From contig NZ_JNFD01000002.1 of the NCBI RefSeq assembly GCF_000756375.1, positions 186,001 through 250,000 on the forward strand: a DNA stretch of 64,000 nucleotides, given 5' to 3'. The DNA comes from Sphingopyxis sp. LC81 (GTDB lineage: Bacteria > Pseudomonadota > Alphaproteobacteria > Sphingomonadales > Sphingomonadaceae). The position numbers and the translations under genes were made by a program. Below are positions 44,482 to 52,987 of this stretch, one piece after another. The notes under the pieces are model-generated. The model searched no databases. It was not told where the DNA came from and saw only the letters and a program-made list of their open reading frames with translations. The first letter of the stretch is position 1, and every line of letters begins with the position of its first letter.

Positions 44482-45885
44482 ATGATGTTTCGAAGGATCG
44501 CATTTCTCGCTTTGGCGACCGCGCCGCTGACAGCGCTGACGCCGGTTTCGGCCGCGAAGGGGCAGCAGCAGGCTCCGTGGCAGGATGTAACACCGCGCGC
44601 CGGACTCGCCGGCTGGCACAGCGCCGGGGGGCAGGCGCCCTATCGCGTCGTCGACGGCGAGGTCATTGGTAGCGCGGTGCCGAATTCGGCGAACAGCTGG
44701 CTGGTGTCCGACGCGCTTTACGGCGATTTCATCCTCGAATTCGATGCCAAGACCGATCCGACGCTGAATTCGGGCGTGATGATCCGCGGCCAGAGCCGGC
44801 CCGACTATCGAAACGGCGTGGTTCACGGTTACCAGATGGAGATCGATCCCTCGTCGCGGCGCTGGAGCGCCGGCATATATGACGAGCAACGCCGGCAATG
44901 GCTTTATACGCTGGGCCGCAACGATGCGGCGCGGCAGGCCTTCCGCTCGGGTGACTGGAATCACTATCGTGTCGAAGCGATCGGAACGCGCCTGCGTACC
45001 TGGATCAATGGCGTGCCGGCGGCCGACGTCGTCGACGATGTGGACGCGCGCGGCTTCATCGCGTTCCAAGTGCACTCGGTTGCCGATGCGGTCGCGGCGA
45101 AGAAGCCCGAAGCGCGTTTCCGCAACGTGCGAATCATCACCGACGCGCCCGCCCGCTTCGCCTCGCCCGCGACCAAGGTCGAACAGCAGGGATGGCTGGC
45201 CAATCGCCTGACCGAGGCCGAGCGCCATGCTGGCTGGAAGCTGCTCTGGGACGGCAAGACGACGCAGGGCTGGCGGAGCGCCAAGGGGCCCGCTTTTCCG
45301 AAGAAGGGCTGGTCGATCGCCGACGGCATCTTGTCGGTCGAAAAATCGGGCGGCGCTGAAGCGACCAATGGCGGGGACATTATCACCACCCGCGAATACA
45401 AGAGTTTCGAGCTGTCGGTCGATTTCCGGCTGACGCCGGGCGCCAATAGCGGGATCAAATATTTCGTCGATCCGAACCTGTTGAAGGGCGACGGATCGGC
45501 GATCGGCCTGGAATTTCAATTGCTCGACGATGAGCGCCATCCCGATGCCAAGATGGGCCGCGATGGCAATCGGACGATCGGCTCGCTTTACGATCTGATC
45601 ACCGCGCGCAACCTCTCCGATCCCGACAGCCCGGGCAAGCGCGTCAACGCGCCGGGCGAATGGAATCGGGCGGTCATCGTCGTGCGCGGCAAGCATGTCG
45701 AACATTGGCTGAACGGGTTCAAGGTCGTCGAATATGAACGCGGATCGCCCGCCTTCCGTGAACTTGTCGCGCGCAGCAAATATGCGAAATGGCCGAACTT
45801 CGGCGAGTGGGAGCAGGGACCGATCCTGCTCCAGGATCATGGCGACCGGGTCGACTTCCGCTCGATCAAGCTGCGCGAATTCTAA
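44482..45885 (+). CDS. secreted double-DUF1080 protein (3-keto-glycoside hydrolase type)
   Basis: 467 residues from ATG 44482 (GGGAGGAG upstream; a second ATG follows at once). Sec signal peptide MMFRRIAFLALATAPLTALTPVSA. Two concanavalin-like DUF1080 domains: about 30-220 ('DALYGDFILEFDAKTDPTLNSGVMIRG', 'YQMEIDPS') and about 240-465 ('WKLLWDGKTTQGWRSAKG', 'YKSFELSVDFRLTPGANSGIKYFV', 'LEFQLLDDERHPDAK'). DUF1080 proteins are 3-keto-disaccharide/3-keto-glucoside hydrolases acting after C3 oxidation by Gfo/Idh-type enzymes. First gene of an operon with three such oxidoreductases, ApbE and an ExuR-like regulator. Role: cleaving a 3-keto glycoside in the periplasm (inferred). Confidence 0.88.
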   Translation: MMFRRIAFLALATAPLTALTPVSAAKGQQQAPWQDVTPRAGLAGWHSAGGQAPYRVVDGEVIGSAVPNSANSWLVSDALYGDFILEFDAKTDPTLNSGVMIRGQSRPDYRNGVVHGYQMEIDPSSRRWSAGIYDEQRRQWLYTLGRNDAARQAFRSGDWNHYRVEAIGTRLRTWINGVPAADVVDDVDARGFIAFQVHSVADAVAAKKPEARFRNVRIITDAPARFASPATKVEQQGWLANRLTEAERHAGWKLLWDGKTTQGWRSAKGPAFPKKGWSIADGILSVEKSGGAEATNGGDIITTREYKSFELSVDFRLTPGANSGIKYFVDPNLLKGDGSAIGLEFQLLDDERHPDAKMGRDGNRTIGSLYDLITARNLSDPDSPGKRVNAPGEWNRAVIVVRGKHVEHWLNGFKVVEYERGSPAFRELVARSKYAKWPNFGEWEQGPILLQDHGDRVDFRSIKLREF

Positions 45886-45896
45886 GGGGACAGGAC

Positions 45897-47210
45897 ATGA
45901 TTGACCGCCGTACGATGTTGAAGGGCGCAGCAGCGACGCTGGGCGCCACGATGAGCGCGCGCAGCTATGCGCAGATCAAGGGTGCGAACGATCGCTTGCG
46001 TGTGGCGGTGGTCGGCGTGAACGGCCGCGGGCAGGCACATATGAGCGCCTTCTCGAAGCTGCCGAACGTTTCCGTCACCCATTTCGTCGATGTGGATTCG
46101 GCCGTCCTCGCAAAGCGCGCGGCCGAATTTGCCGCCAAGGGCCACCCGGCCCCCAAGATCGTGGGCGACTATCGCCGGCTGCTCGACAGCAAGGACGTCG
46201 ATATCGTCAGCATCGCGACGCCCGATCATTGGCACGCAAAGCTCGCGATCGATTCGATGAATTCGGGGCGCCACGTCTATCTGGAAAAGCCGATCGGCAT
46301 CGCCCCCGCCGAGGGCGAAGCGCTGATCGCCGCACAGCGCCGCACCGGGCGTCAATTGCAGGTGGGCAACCAGCAACGCTCGAGCGTCGAGACACGGCAG
46401 CTTGTCGACATGGTCCGGGCAGGCGAGCTCGGCGACGTCTATGAGGCCCAGACCTGGTATGCGAACAATCGCGGGTCGATCGGCAAGGGACAGGAAATCG
46501 CGCCGCCGGCCAATTTGAACTGGGATTTGTGGCAGGGACCGCGCCCGCGCGGGCCGTACCGGTCGAACCTGGTGCATTATAACTGGCACTGGTTCTGGAA
46601 ATACGGGACGGGCGAAATTTGCAACAATGCGATGCACGAGCTCGACATTGCGCGCTGGGCGATGGGCCTGACCTATCCGACCAGCGTATCGACGCAGGGC
46701 GGACGGCGTTTCCACCGCGGCGACGACTGGGAAATGTATGATTCGCTCGCGCTCGACCTGATCTATGACGATGGCCGCGCGATCCGCTGGAACGGGCAAA
46801 GCTGCAATGGCATCAGGACCTATGGGCGTGGCCGCGGCGTGTTGCTGCTCGGCACCAAAGGATCGGCCATCGTCGATCGCAACGGGTTCGAGCTGTACGA
46901 CCTGGAAGGCAAATTGACGCGCGAGGTGAAGGCCCCGGCCAGTTCGGAAACCACCGGAACGGTCGGCGAGGGCGCGCTCGACATCCTTCATGCCGGCAAT
47001 CTGGTCGACGTCATCCGCGGCCGCGCCAGCGCGCTCGCATCGCCGATCGCCGAAGGACATATCAGCACCGCGCTCTGCCACCTCGGCAATATGGCCTATC
47101 GCACGAGCGGCACGCTGACGATCGATCCGGCGACCGGCAAACCGGCCAATGCCGATGCCATGAAGCTGTGGTCGGTCGATTATGAGCCGGGCTGGGAGGT
47201 CAAGGGCTGA
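45897..47210 (+). CDS. Tat-exported Gfo/Idh/MocA-family oxidoreductase (1)
   Basis: 437 residues from ATG 45897. Twin-arginine signal: R4-R5-T-M-L-K-G followed by a hydrophobic stretch and 'ARSYAQ'. Rossmann loop G40-V-N-G-R-G45 and conserved E130-K-P132 identify the NAD(P)-dependent sugar dehydrogenase family. 'NWHWFWKYGTGEICNNAMHELDIARW' is typical of the C-terminal domain of 3-keto-pathway members. Tat export lets it carry bound NAD(P) into the periplasm. Probably oxidises or reduces C3 of the glycosyl unit together with the DUF1080 protein 11 bp upstream. Of the three paralogues this one has the most canonical motifs. Confidence 0.9.
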   Translation: MIDRRTMLKGAAATLGATMSARSYAQIKGANDRLRVAVVGVNGRGQAHMSAFSKLPNVSVTHFVDVDSAVLAKRAAEFAAKGHPAPKIVGDYRRLLDSKDVDIVSIATPDHWHAKLAIDSMNSGRHVYLEKPIGIAPAEGEALIAAQRRTGRQLQVGNQQRSSVETRQLVDMVRAGELGDVYEAQTWYANNRGSIGKGQEIAPPANLNWDLWQGPRPRGPYRSNLVHYNWHWFWKYGTGEICNNAMHELDIARWAMGLTYPTSVSTQGGRRFHRGDDWEMYDSLALDLIYDDGRAIRWNGQSCNGIRTYGRGRGVLLLGTKGSAIVDRNGFELYDLEGKLTREVKAPASSETTGTVGEGALDILHAGNLVDVIRGRASALASPIAEGHISTALCHLGNMAYRTSGTLTIDPATGKPANADAMKLWSVDYEPGWEVKG

Positions 47211-47224
47211 CCCCTGGGACGATC

Positions 47225-48073
47225 ATGGCCGACGTTGTGCGCTTTGCTTCGATGGGGACGCGCGTCGAACTGCATCGGTTCGGTGCGGGTGACGACGACG
47301 CGTTGACGGCGGCGCAGCGCGCGATCGAGGCGGTCGACGATGCGCTCACGATCCATCGCCCCTCGGCAACGACCGCGCTCAACGAACGCCTGATGGCGGG
47401 GCAGGGGGCTGCCATCGACGATGCGCTGCTGTTCGAAGCGCTGGTCACGATCGAGGAGTTGCACGCCTCGACGCTCGGGCTGTTCGATCCCGCGGCCGAT
47501 CGCCGGTTCGCGTCGGCGGGATGGAGCGCCATCGCATTTGATCGGAATAGCGCGCGGATCGAAGTGTCGATGCCCGTCGCGCTCGATTTCGGCGGGTTCG
47601 GCAAGGGCTTCGCGCTCGATCGTGCCTGCGCCGTCTTGCGCGAAAAGGGTGTCGTATCGGCGTGCCTGTCGGCCGGGGAAAGTTCGATTGCCGTCGTCGG
47701 CGAACACCCGCTTGGCGGCGGCTGGCCGTTCGCGATTGCACACCCGCTGCGCCCCGACGAGATTCTGGTCGAAATCGAACTCACCGACGAATCCGTATCG
47801 ATCTCGTCGACCGTCGGCGCGGGTGCGAACGCGCCGGAACGCGCCGCGATGATTCGCCCGACCGATGCCTCCATCGTGTCTGCGCCGCGCTGCACGGTTG
47901 CGGTTGACCGGCTTGGCGCGCATGCCGAGGCGATGAGCACCGCTTTGCTCGTCGCCGATGAAGATCAGGCCGAGCGCTTGCTGAACGGCGATCGGACGCG
48001 CCGTTTTCTATTCGATTTCCCCCGGGGAGCGGCGATCCTCGATCAATCTGCCAGGATGAGTTTTAATGACTGA
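47225..48073 (+). CDS. apbE: ApbE-family FAD:protein FMN transferase, no signal peptide
   Basis: 282 residues. 'RFASMGTRVEL' (6-16) is the ApbE start, 'DFGGFGKGFALDRA' (121-134) corresponds to the DLGGIAKGYAVD motif, 'GESSIAVVG' to the GGN loop, and 'GAHAEAMSTALLVADED' to the Mg-binding C-terminal motif. ApbE attaches FMN to Ser/Thr of target proteins. Most family members are exported; this one lacks a signal or lipobox, so it should act in the cytoplasm. It sits between two Tat-exported oxidoreductases and overlaps the second by 8 bp. An attractive idea is that it flavinylates a protein that is then exported folded through Tat; I found no convincing acceptor motif. Confidence 0.88.
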   Translation: MADVVRFASMGTRVELHRFGAGDDDALTAAQRAIEAVDDALTIHRPSATTALNERLMAGQGAAIDDALLFEALVTIEELHASTLGLFDPAADRRFASAGWSAIAFDRNSARIEVSMPVALDFGGFGKGFALDRACAVLREKGVVSACLSAGESSIAVVGEHPLGGGWPFAIAHPLRPDEILVEIELTDESVSISSTVGAGANAPERAAMIRPTDASIVSAPRCTVAVDRLGAHAEAMSTALLVADEDQAERLLNGDRTRRFLFDFPRGAAILDQSARMSFND

Positions 48074-49331
48074 CAAAGATTTCGACCTGTCACGGCGATC
48101 GTTCATCGATCGCGTGCTGATGGCGACAGCTGGCGCGGGGATGGCCGCAGCGGCACCCTGGGCAAGTGCGGCGGTCGGCGCAGCACCGGTGGCAAAGGGC
48201 GATCGCGTACGGTTGGGGGTGATCGGCACGGGCGATCGCGGCCGGGGATTGATCCAGAATATCGCCAAGACTCGCAACTGCACCGTGGCGGCGATCTGCG
48301 ACAATTTCGAGCTGCATCTGGCAAAGGGGCGCGCGCTGGTCGATGCGTCGACGCGTGCCTTCACCGATCACCGTGCGATGCTCGATGCGGGCGGTCTCGA
48401 TGCGGTGGTGATCGCGACCCCGCTCGACCTTCACAAGCAGCAAAGCTTCGATGCGTTCGATGCCGGGCTCCACGTCTGGTGCGAAAAGGCGATGGCGCGC
48501 ACGATCGACGATTGCGGCGCGATGGTGAAAAAATCGCAGGACAGCGGCAAGGTGCTGCAGATCGGTCATCAGCGCATGTTCAAACCCACCTATCTGAACG
48601 CGGTCCGCCGCGCGAAAGAGGGCGAAATCGGATCGCTTACACAGATCCGCGCCAGCTGGCATCGTCAAAGCAGCTGGCGCCGGCCCGTTCCCGCCGGGGC
48701 CACCGATCGGCAGATCAACTGGCGCTTGTATCGCGACAGCTCGGCGGGGTTGATGACCGAACTGGCGACGCACCAGATTCAGGTTAGCAACCTGTTCTTC
48801 GACGCCGTACCGACCCGCGTGATGGGATCGGGCAGCATCTGTTTCTGGAAGGACGGGCGCGAGGTCTATGACCATGTCGCGCTGATCTATGAATATGCGG
48901 GGGGCCGCAAACTGATCTACACCTCGCTGCTGAACAACGCGCGTTATGGCTGCGAAGAGCAGATTCAGGGCAGCAAGGGGACGATCGAACCCGAACTCGG
49001 TCGCATTTACAAGGAACTGCCGCCGAAAGAACTGGCGCTGCTACGGATGCAGGCCGACGTGGCGAGCGGGAAAAAGCGTGCGGTCCCGATCGGCGGCGCG
49101 ACCTGGTTCGCCGAGCTTCCCGTAACGACCCCCGGGGAGCCGCTTGGCTGGGGCGAATATGACGAGACGATGCTGCAGTTCGAGGGTTTTGGCGAAGCGG
49201 TACGGACTGGCAAGCCGCTGCCCGGCCTGTTGTCGCAGGCCTATCACGCGAGCGTGGCGTCGCTGCTCGGCGAACAGGCGATGGACAGCGGTCAAATACT
49301 GGCCTGGCCGACGTCGCTGGTCGCGATCTGA
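48066..49331 (+). CDS. Tat-exported Gfo/Idh/MocA-family oxidoreductase (2)
   Basis: 421 residues; start overlaps the ApbE stop by 8 bp. Tat signal S-R10-R11-S-F-I-D with following hydrophobic segment to 'WASAAVG'. Rossmann loop G54-T-G-D-R-G59. In the catalytic motif the usual EKP is E140-K141-A ('CEKAMAR'), keeping the Lys. 'QIGHQRMFKPTYLNAV' and 'YRDSSAGLMTELATHQIQVSNLFF' fit the family. Likely works on the same sugar as its paralogues, possibly in the opposite redox direction. Substrate not determinable. Confidence 0.9.
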   Translation: MTDKDFDLSRRSFIDRVLMATAGAGMAAAAPWASAAVGAAPVAKGDRVRLGVIGTGDRGRGLIQNIAKTRNCTVAAICDNFELHLAKGRALVDASTRAFTDHRAMLDAGGLDAVVIATPLDLHKQQSFDAFDAGLHVWCEKAMARTIDDCGAMVKKSQDSGKVLQIGHQRMFKPTYLNAVRRAKEGEIGSLTQIRASWHRQSSWRRPVPAGATDRQINWRLYRDSSAGLMTELATHQIQVSNLFFDAVPTRVMGSGSICFWKDGREVYDHVALIYEYAGGRKLIYTSLLNNARYGCEEQIQGSKGTIEPELGRIYKELPPKELALLRMQADVASGKKRAVPIGGATWFAELPVTTPGEPLGWGEYDETMLQFEGFGEAVRTGKPLPGLLSQAYHASVASLLGEQAMDSGQILAWPTSLVAI

Positions 49332-49345
49332 AGAAGGAACAAGCC

Positions 49346-50515
49346 ATGACCGATACCAACCGGCGCGATCTTCTGGGGCTTGGCCTCACCGCGGGTCTCG
49401 CCGCGGGCTTCGCGGCCGATGCGCTGGCGCAGTCCGCGGCGCGCGGCGATGCGCCGACCGAGGGCGCGCCCGCACGCCCGGCGCCCGAGGCGAAATATCG
49501 TGTGCCATTCGCGGTGATCGGGCTCGACCATAATCACATCTATGGCATCACCGACGCCGTGATCCGGGGTGGCGGTGTTCTCACGACTTTCCACGCGACC
49601 GATCCCAAGCAGATTGCGATGTTCCGTGCGCGATATGGCGATATCGCGCTGGCGCGTTCGGAAGACGAGATCCTCGACAATGTCGCGATCAAGCTGGTCT
49701 GCAGCGCGGCTATCCCCGGGCTGCGAGCGCCGCTGGGCATCCGCGTCATGCGCGCGGGCAAGGATTATCTCAGCGACAAGGCGGCGATTACCTCGCTGAA
49801 ACAGCTTGCCGAGGTTCGCCGCGCGATCAAGGAGACCGGCCGCAGATTTGCGATCATGTATTCCGAACGGCTGGAGGTGCCCGCGGCGGTCATGGCGGGC
49901 CAGCTTGTCCACGACGGCGCGATCGGGCGCGTCATCCAGACCGTCAACCTTGCCCCGCATCGACTGGCCGCGGCATCTCGGCCCGACTGGTTCTGGGACA
50001 CGGCGCGTAATGGCGGGATCCTGACCGATATCGGCAGCCATCAGGCCGATCAGTTCGTCTATCTGACGGGCAGCAAGCGCGCGCATGTCGTCGCATCGCA
50101 GACGGGCAACTTCGCGCATCCCGAACGTCCGGCGTTCGAGGATTTCGGCGATATGGTGCTGAGCGGCGACGGCGGCACGGGCTATGTCCGCGTCGATTGG
50201 TTCACGCCCGATGGTTTGCCGACCTGGGGCGATGGCCGTCTCTTCATTCTCGGCACCGAGGGCACTATCGAGCTCAGGAAATATGTCGACATCGCCGGCC
50301 GACCGGGCGGAAATCACCTGCTTATCGCCGACCGGAAGGGTGTTCGTTATCTGGACTGTTCCAAGGTACCTCTGCCCTTTGGCCCGCAGTTCGTCACCGA
50401 CATCGTGGAGGGTGCGTCGGTGGCGCAAGATCAGGAGGGGGCGTTGCTCGCCGCCGAACTGGTGTTGACGGCGCAGGCGCATGCCAAGCCCGCGCGGCAA
50501 CAAGCGACCTTGTAA
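49346..50515 (+). CDS. Tat-exported Gfo/Idh/MocA-like protein (3) with degenerate cofactor motifs
   Basis: 389 residues, GAAGGAAC before ATG 49346. Tat signal N-R6-R7-D-L-L-G-L-G-L to 'ALAQ'. The fold is recognisable ('VPFAVIGLDHNHIYG', 'GGILTDIGSHQADQFVYLTGS', 'FILGTEGTIELRKY'), but the Rossmann loop reads GLDHNHIYG instead of GxGxxG, and the EKP motif is S143-D-K-A. The Lys is kept. It may bind the cofactor differently or act without one, for instance as a lyase or hydratase helper. Fourteen bp after paralogue 2 and 42 bp before the regulator gene, so in the same operon. Confidence 0.85.
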   Translation: MTDTNRRDLLGLGLTAGLAAGFAADALAQSAARGDAPTEGAPARPAPEAKYRVPFAVIGLDHNHIYGITDAVIRGGGVLTTFHATDPKQIAMFRARYGDIALARSEDEILDNVAIKLVCSAAIPGLRAPLGIRVMRAGKDYLSDKAAITSLKQLAEVRRAIKETGRRFAIMYSERLEVPAAVMAGQLVHDGAIGRVIQTVNLAPHRLAAASRPDWFWDTARNGGILTDIGSHQADQFVYLTGSKRAHVVASQTGNFAHPERPAFEDFGDMVLSGDGGTGYVRVDWFTPDGLPTWGDGRLFILGTEGTIELRKYVDIAGRPGGNHLLIADRKGVRYLDCSKVPLPFGPQFVTDIVEGASVAQDQEGALLAAELVLTAQAHAKPARQQATL

Positions 50516-50557
50516 CGTATAGGCCAACAAGATAGCGGTTTCCTCATGGGGAATGGC

Positions 50558-51292
50558 ATGGAATCAAAACGGCTCTACGAACGCGTATCCACCGATATCG
50601 CGGCCAAGATCGAGGCGGGGGAATATCCGATCGGTGCGCGGTTGCCGTCGGAGCGGCAACTCGCCCAGTCGTATGACGTGTCGCGGCCGACGGTTCGCGA
50701 GGCGATCATCGCGCTCGAGGTCGACGGGATGGTCGAAGTACGCAAAGGATCGGGCGTCTATGTGACGGCAATTTCGCATGCCGATGTTGACGGCCCCTCC
50801 GCCGACGTCGGTCCTTTCGAACTGCTCGAAGCACGCCGTCAGATCGAGGGAGAGGTTGCCGCGCTCGCGGCCGGACGGATCACCGACGACCAGCTTGCGG
50901 AGCTTCGTACGCTCGTAAAAGCGATGGGCGACGCCGGCGGCGACAGCGCGCGCGCCGAAGTGGCCGACCGCCAGTTCCACGAACTGATCGCCAGCGCGAG
51001 CCTGAACAGCGCCTTCGTCGCGGTCGTGGAATCGCTATGGGACATGCGCGCCCGCTCTTCGCTCTATCGCCTGCTCAGCAGCAAGGCGCATATCGCGGGG
51101 GTGACCCCGAGCGTTGCCGAGCATGAGGACATCGTCCTCGCGCTGGAAGCGCGCGACCCGGCGGCGGCGCGCGCCGCGATGCAAAAGCATCTGGGACGCG
51201 CGCTCGAAGCGCTGCTGGAGGCAACCGAAGTGCACGAGGTCGAACTGGCCCGAAAGCGGGTCGCCGACGAACGGAGCCGCTACGCCCAGTAA
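50558..51292 (+). CDS. GntR/FadR-family regulator, ExuR-like
   Basis: 244 residues from ATG 50558, with GGGGA 5 bp upstream (ATG 50546 is in frame but lacks a site). N-terminal winged helix '[42 protein letters not shown]', then an FCD domain beginning '[22 protein letters not shown]', with '[17 protein letters not shown]' and '[25 protein letters not shown]' giving the metal-site Asp/His set. Both halves closely parallel E. coli ExuR as I recall it ('[26 protein letters not shown]', 'GPFELLQARQLIES'). Expected effector: a hexuronate. Seven matching palindromes in the region are its likely operators. Last gene of the DUF1080 operon. Confidence 0.9.
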   Translation: [244 protein letters not shown]

Positions 51293-51317
51293 ATGGGGCT
51301 ACACCCTTTGCATATCC

Positions 51318-52325
51318 CTATCGCCTGACATCGAACCCCTCGGTCAGGAAGGCTTCGATATCGGATCGCCCGAACAGGCTCGCGTCGCCGGGAAGCGAAT
51401 GCTTCAGCGCGGCGAGGGCCAGCCCGGTCTGCGCCGCAACAGCGATGGATTGATCGCGAAGCAGAGCATCGAACACGCCCGCGGCGAATGCGTCGCCGGT
51501 GCCGATGCGGTCGACGATACCGGCCACCCTGATCTCCTCGGTCTGGGCGAAGTCGTCGCGCGTATCGATCCGCGCGGCGAGGCGATGATGGTCCACATCC
51601 TCGACATGGCGCGCGGTCGAGGCGATCAGCGAGAGCATGGGAAAGGCATCAAATGCCGCGTCCGCCGAGGTCCGTCGTCGCGCCGGCCCGTCATCGCCGA
51701 AATCGCGGCCGAGCAGGAGCGCGATGTCGCGATGATTGCCGAACATGATATCGGCCAGGCCGACCAGCCGGGACAGGATCGCCCTGGCATCGCCGTCCCA
51801 GCTTTCCCACAGGCGCGCACGATAATTGCCGTCGAACGAGATCGGAATATCGAGCCGCGTCGCGGCGTCGGCCGCAGCGAAGGCCGCTGCCGTTCCGCCG
51901 GGGCCCAGCGCCGGGGTGATCCCCGACAGGTGCAGGCGGCCGGCGCCGGCGAGGAGCCTATCCCAGTCCCAGTCCGCCGCCGAGGCGTCGGCGAACGCCG
52001 AATGGGCGCGATCGTAGATTATATTGGTGGCGCGCAAACCGGCGCCGCTCACGGCATAATAGACCCCCATCCGTCCGGGCCGCCGCGCGACGGCCGAACA
52101 ATCGACGCCGTGCCCCCGCAGCGCTGTGACGGCCGTGTCGCCGAGCGGATCGTCGGGCACGGCGCTGACGATCGCCGTGTCGTGGCCGAGCCGCGCGAGC
52201 GCGACCGCGACATTGGCCTCGGCGCCGCCGATCCAGACGTCGAGCCGCGGCGTCTGGAGCAGGAGTTCGCGCCCCGGGGGCGACATGCGCAGCAGGATTT
52301 CGCCAAAGGCGACAAAGCGTCCCAT
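51318..52325 (-). CDS. kdgK: 2-keto-3-deoxygluconate kinase (PfkB family)
   Basis: 335 residues. PfkB family features: 'WIGGAEANVAVALARLG' (31-47), sugar-contact region 'YYAVSGAGLRATNIIYDRAHSAF', 'FDGNYRARLW', and the ATP/catalytic motif D-R-I-G275-T-G-D278-A-F with Asp278 as base. It phosphorylates KDG to KDPG, the last step before the Entner-Doudoroff aldolase. KDG is exactly the product of ManD encoded at 57188. Leftward, convergent with the regulator gene (25 bp). Two operator-like sites lie upstream at 52456-52560. Confidence 0.9.
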   Translation of the reverse strand: MGRFVAFGEILLRMSPPGRELLLQTPRLDVWIGGAEANVAVALARLGHDTAIVSAVPDDPLGDTAVTALRGHGVDCSAVARRPGRMGVYYAVSGAGLRATNIIYDRAHSAFADASAADWDWDRLLAGAGRLHLSGITPALGPGGTAAAFAAADAATRLDIPISFDGNYRARLWESWDGDARAILSRLVGLADIMFGNHRDIALLLGRDFGDDGPARRRTSADAAFDAFPMLSLIASTARHVEDVDHHRLAARIDTRDDFAQTEEIRVAGIVDRIGTGDAFAAGVFDALLRDQSIAVAAQTGLALAALKHSLPGDASLFGRSDIEAFLTEGFDVRR

Positions 52326-52455
52326 GTTGGTCAGTTCCTTTCGGTCGGAATCCCGGCCGCGCCGGGCATCGTCCCGGCGGGTGCCGGTCCGCTCATATCG
52401 TCCTCTCCAAGTTCGACCTGCTTCTTCCGGTCAGTCGGTTCGGAGCATGTGCAAG

Positions 52456-52560
52456 CCTATTTGGTATGGCCAATTTTGACAATCGCTTTTTTATCGCCTC
52501 GTGACAGGGTCGCACGAAATCCCAAAAATGCTAGTTTCCTATTCGGCATGGCCAATTCGG
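52456..52560. promoter_or_regulatory. two ExuR/UxuR-like sites upstream of kdgK
   Basis: Site A: TTGGT-ATG-GCCAA (52461-52473). Site B: TCGGC-ATG-GCCAA (52543-52555). The flanks are also alike: 52456-52478 and 52538-52560 match at about 19 of 23 positions (both start CCTATT), forming an 82-bp-spaced direct repeat. They lie in the 416-bp gap 52326-52741 between kdgK and the receptor remnant; the rest of that gap holds only site C and a hairpin (52704-52735, GGAGGCT/AGCCTCC). Confidence 0.7.
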
Positions 52561-52683
52561 TCGTCGAAAAATGCTCTCTTAGGCCAGCAAATTGCGCCGT
52601 GATTGGTGAGTTTCGGCTGTGAGGACAATCCATAAGGCCCGTTTGGCATTCCTGGCAAATGTATGACAAACCCCTTGTTGCAA

Positions 52684-52696
52684 TCGGTCTGACCAA
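52684..52696. promoter_or_regulatory. ExuR/UxuR-like site before the receptor remnant and transporter operon
   Basis: Site C: TCGGT-CTG-ACCAA, 12 of 13 matches to TTGGT-N3-ACCAA. It is 46 bp upstream of the remnant start and 292 bp upstream of the transporter gene. CAATCGGTCTGAC here is repeated exactly at site G (44314-44326). Confidence 0.75.
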
Positions 52697-52741
52697 TCTC
52701 TATGGAGGCTGCAGAGAGGGGCGCGGAAAGCCTCCGGACCT

Positions 52742-52918
52742 ATGACGGAGAATGTGATGCGGGCCTTCCTTTTCGATAGCGCATTGGCGCGCCCATTGGT
52801 TGGCGGAGCCTTGTTGCTTGCGGGCGCCCCCAGTGCGCCCGCCCTGGCCCATGGCGCGTCCGCCGCGACGGCGGGCGAGATCATCGATACTGCGCAGAAA
52901 CGCGAGCAGACCTTCTAA
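52742..52918 (+). pseudogene. truncated TonB-dependent receptor (N-terminal remnant)
   Basis: A 58-codon frame from ATG 52742 to TAA 52916-52918. It encodes a signal-peptide-like start (residues 6-37, ending 'SAPALAHG') and then G-E-I-I-D-T-A-Q-K-R-E-Q-T-F-stop. The last segment is the TonB-contact motif of sphingomonad receptors (EIIVTAQKRE) with Val changed to Asp and no plug or barrel behind it. The transporter gene starts 69 bp later. It is best read as the stump of a receptor gene that lost ~2 kb by deletion. It keeps an operator-like site upstream, so the promoter may now drive the transporter operon. Confidence 0.75.
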
Positions 52919-52987
52919 CCATCCCCAGCCTTGCCGGGGTTCGTTCGGACGGATCCCGGCATTTTTCTGGTGCCACGGGAGAGACAT

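Noticed and set aside
45930..45965. 'LGATMSA' in the first Gfo/Idh protein as an FMN attachment motif for ApbE
   Set aside because: It resembles SGATLTS-type flavinylation sites, but it lies within the hydrophobic core of the Tat signal peptide, which is removed on export.
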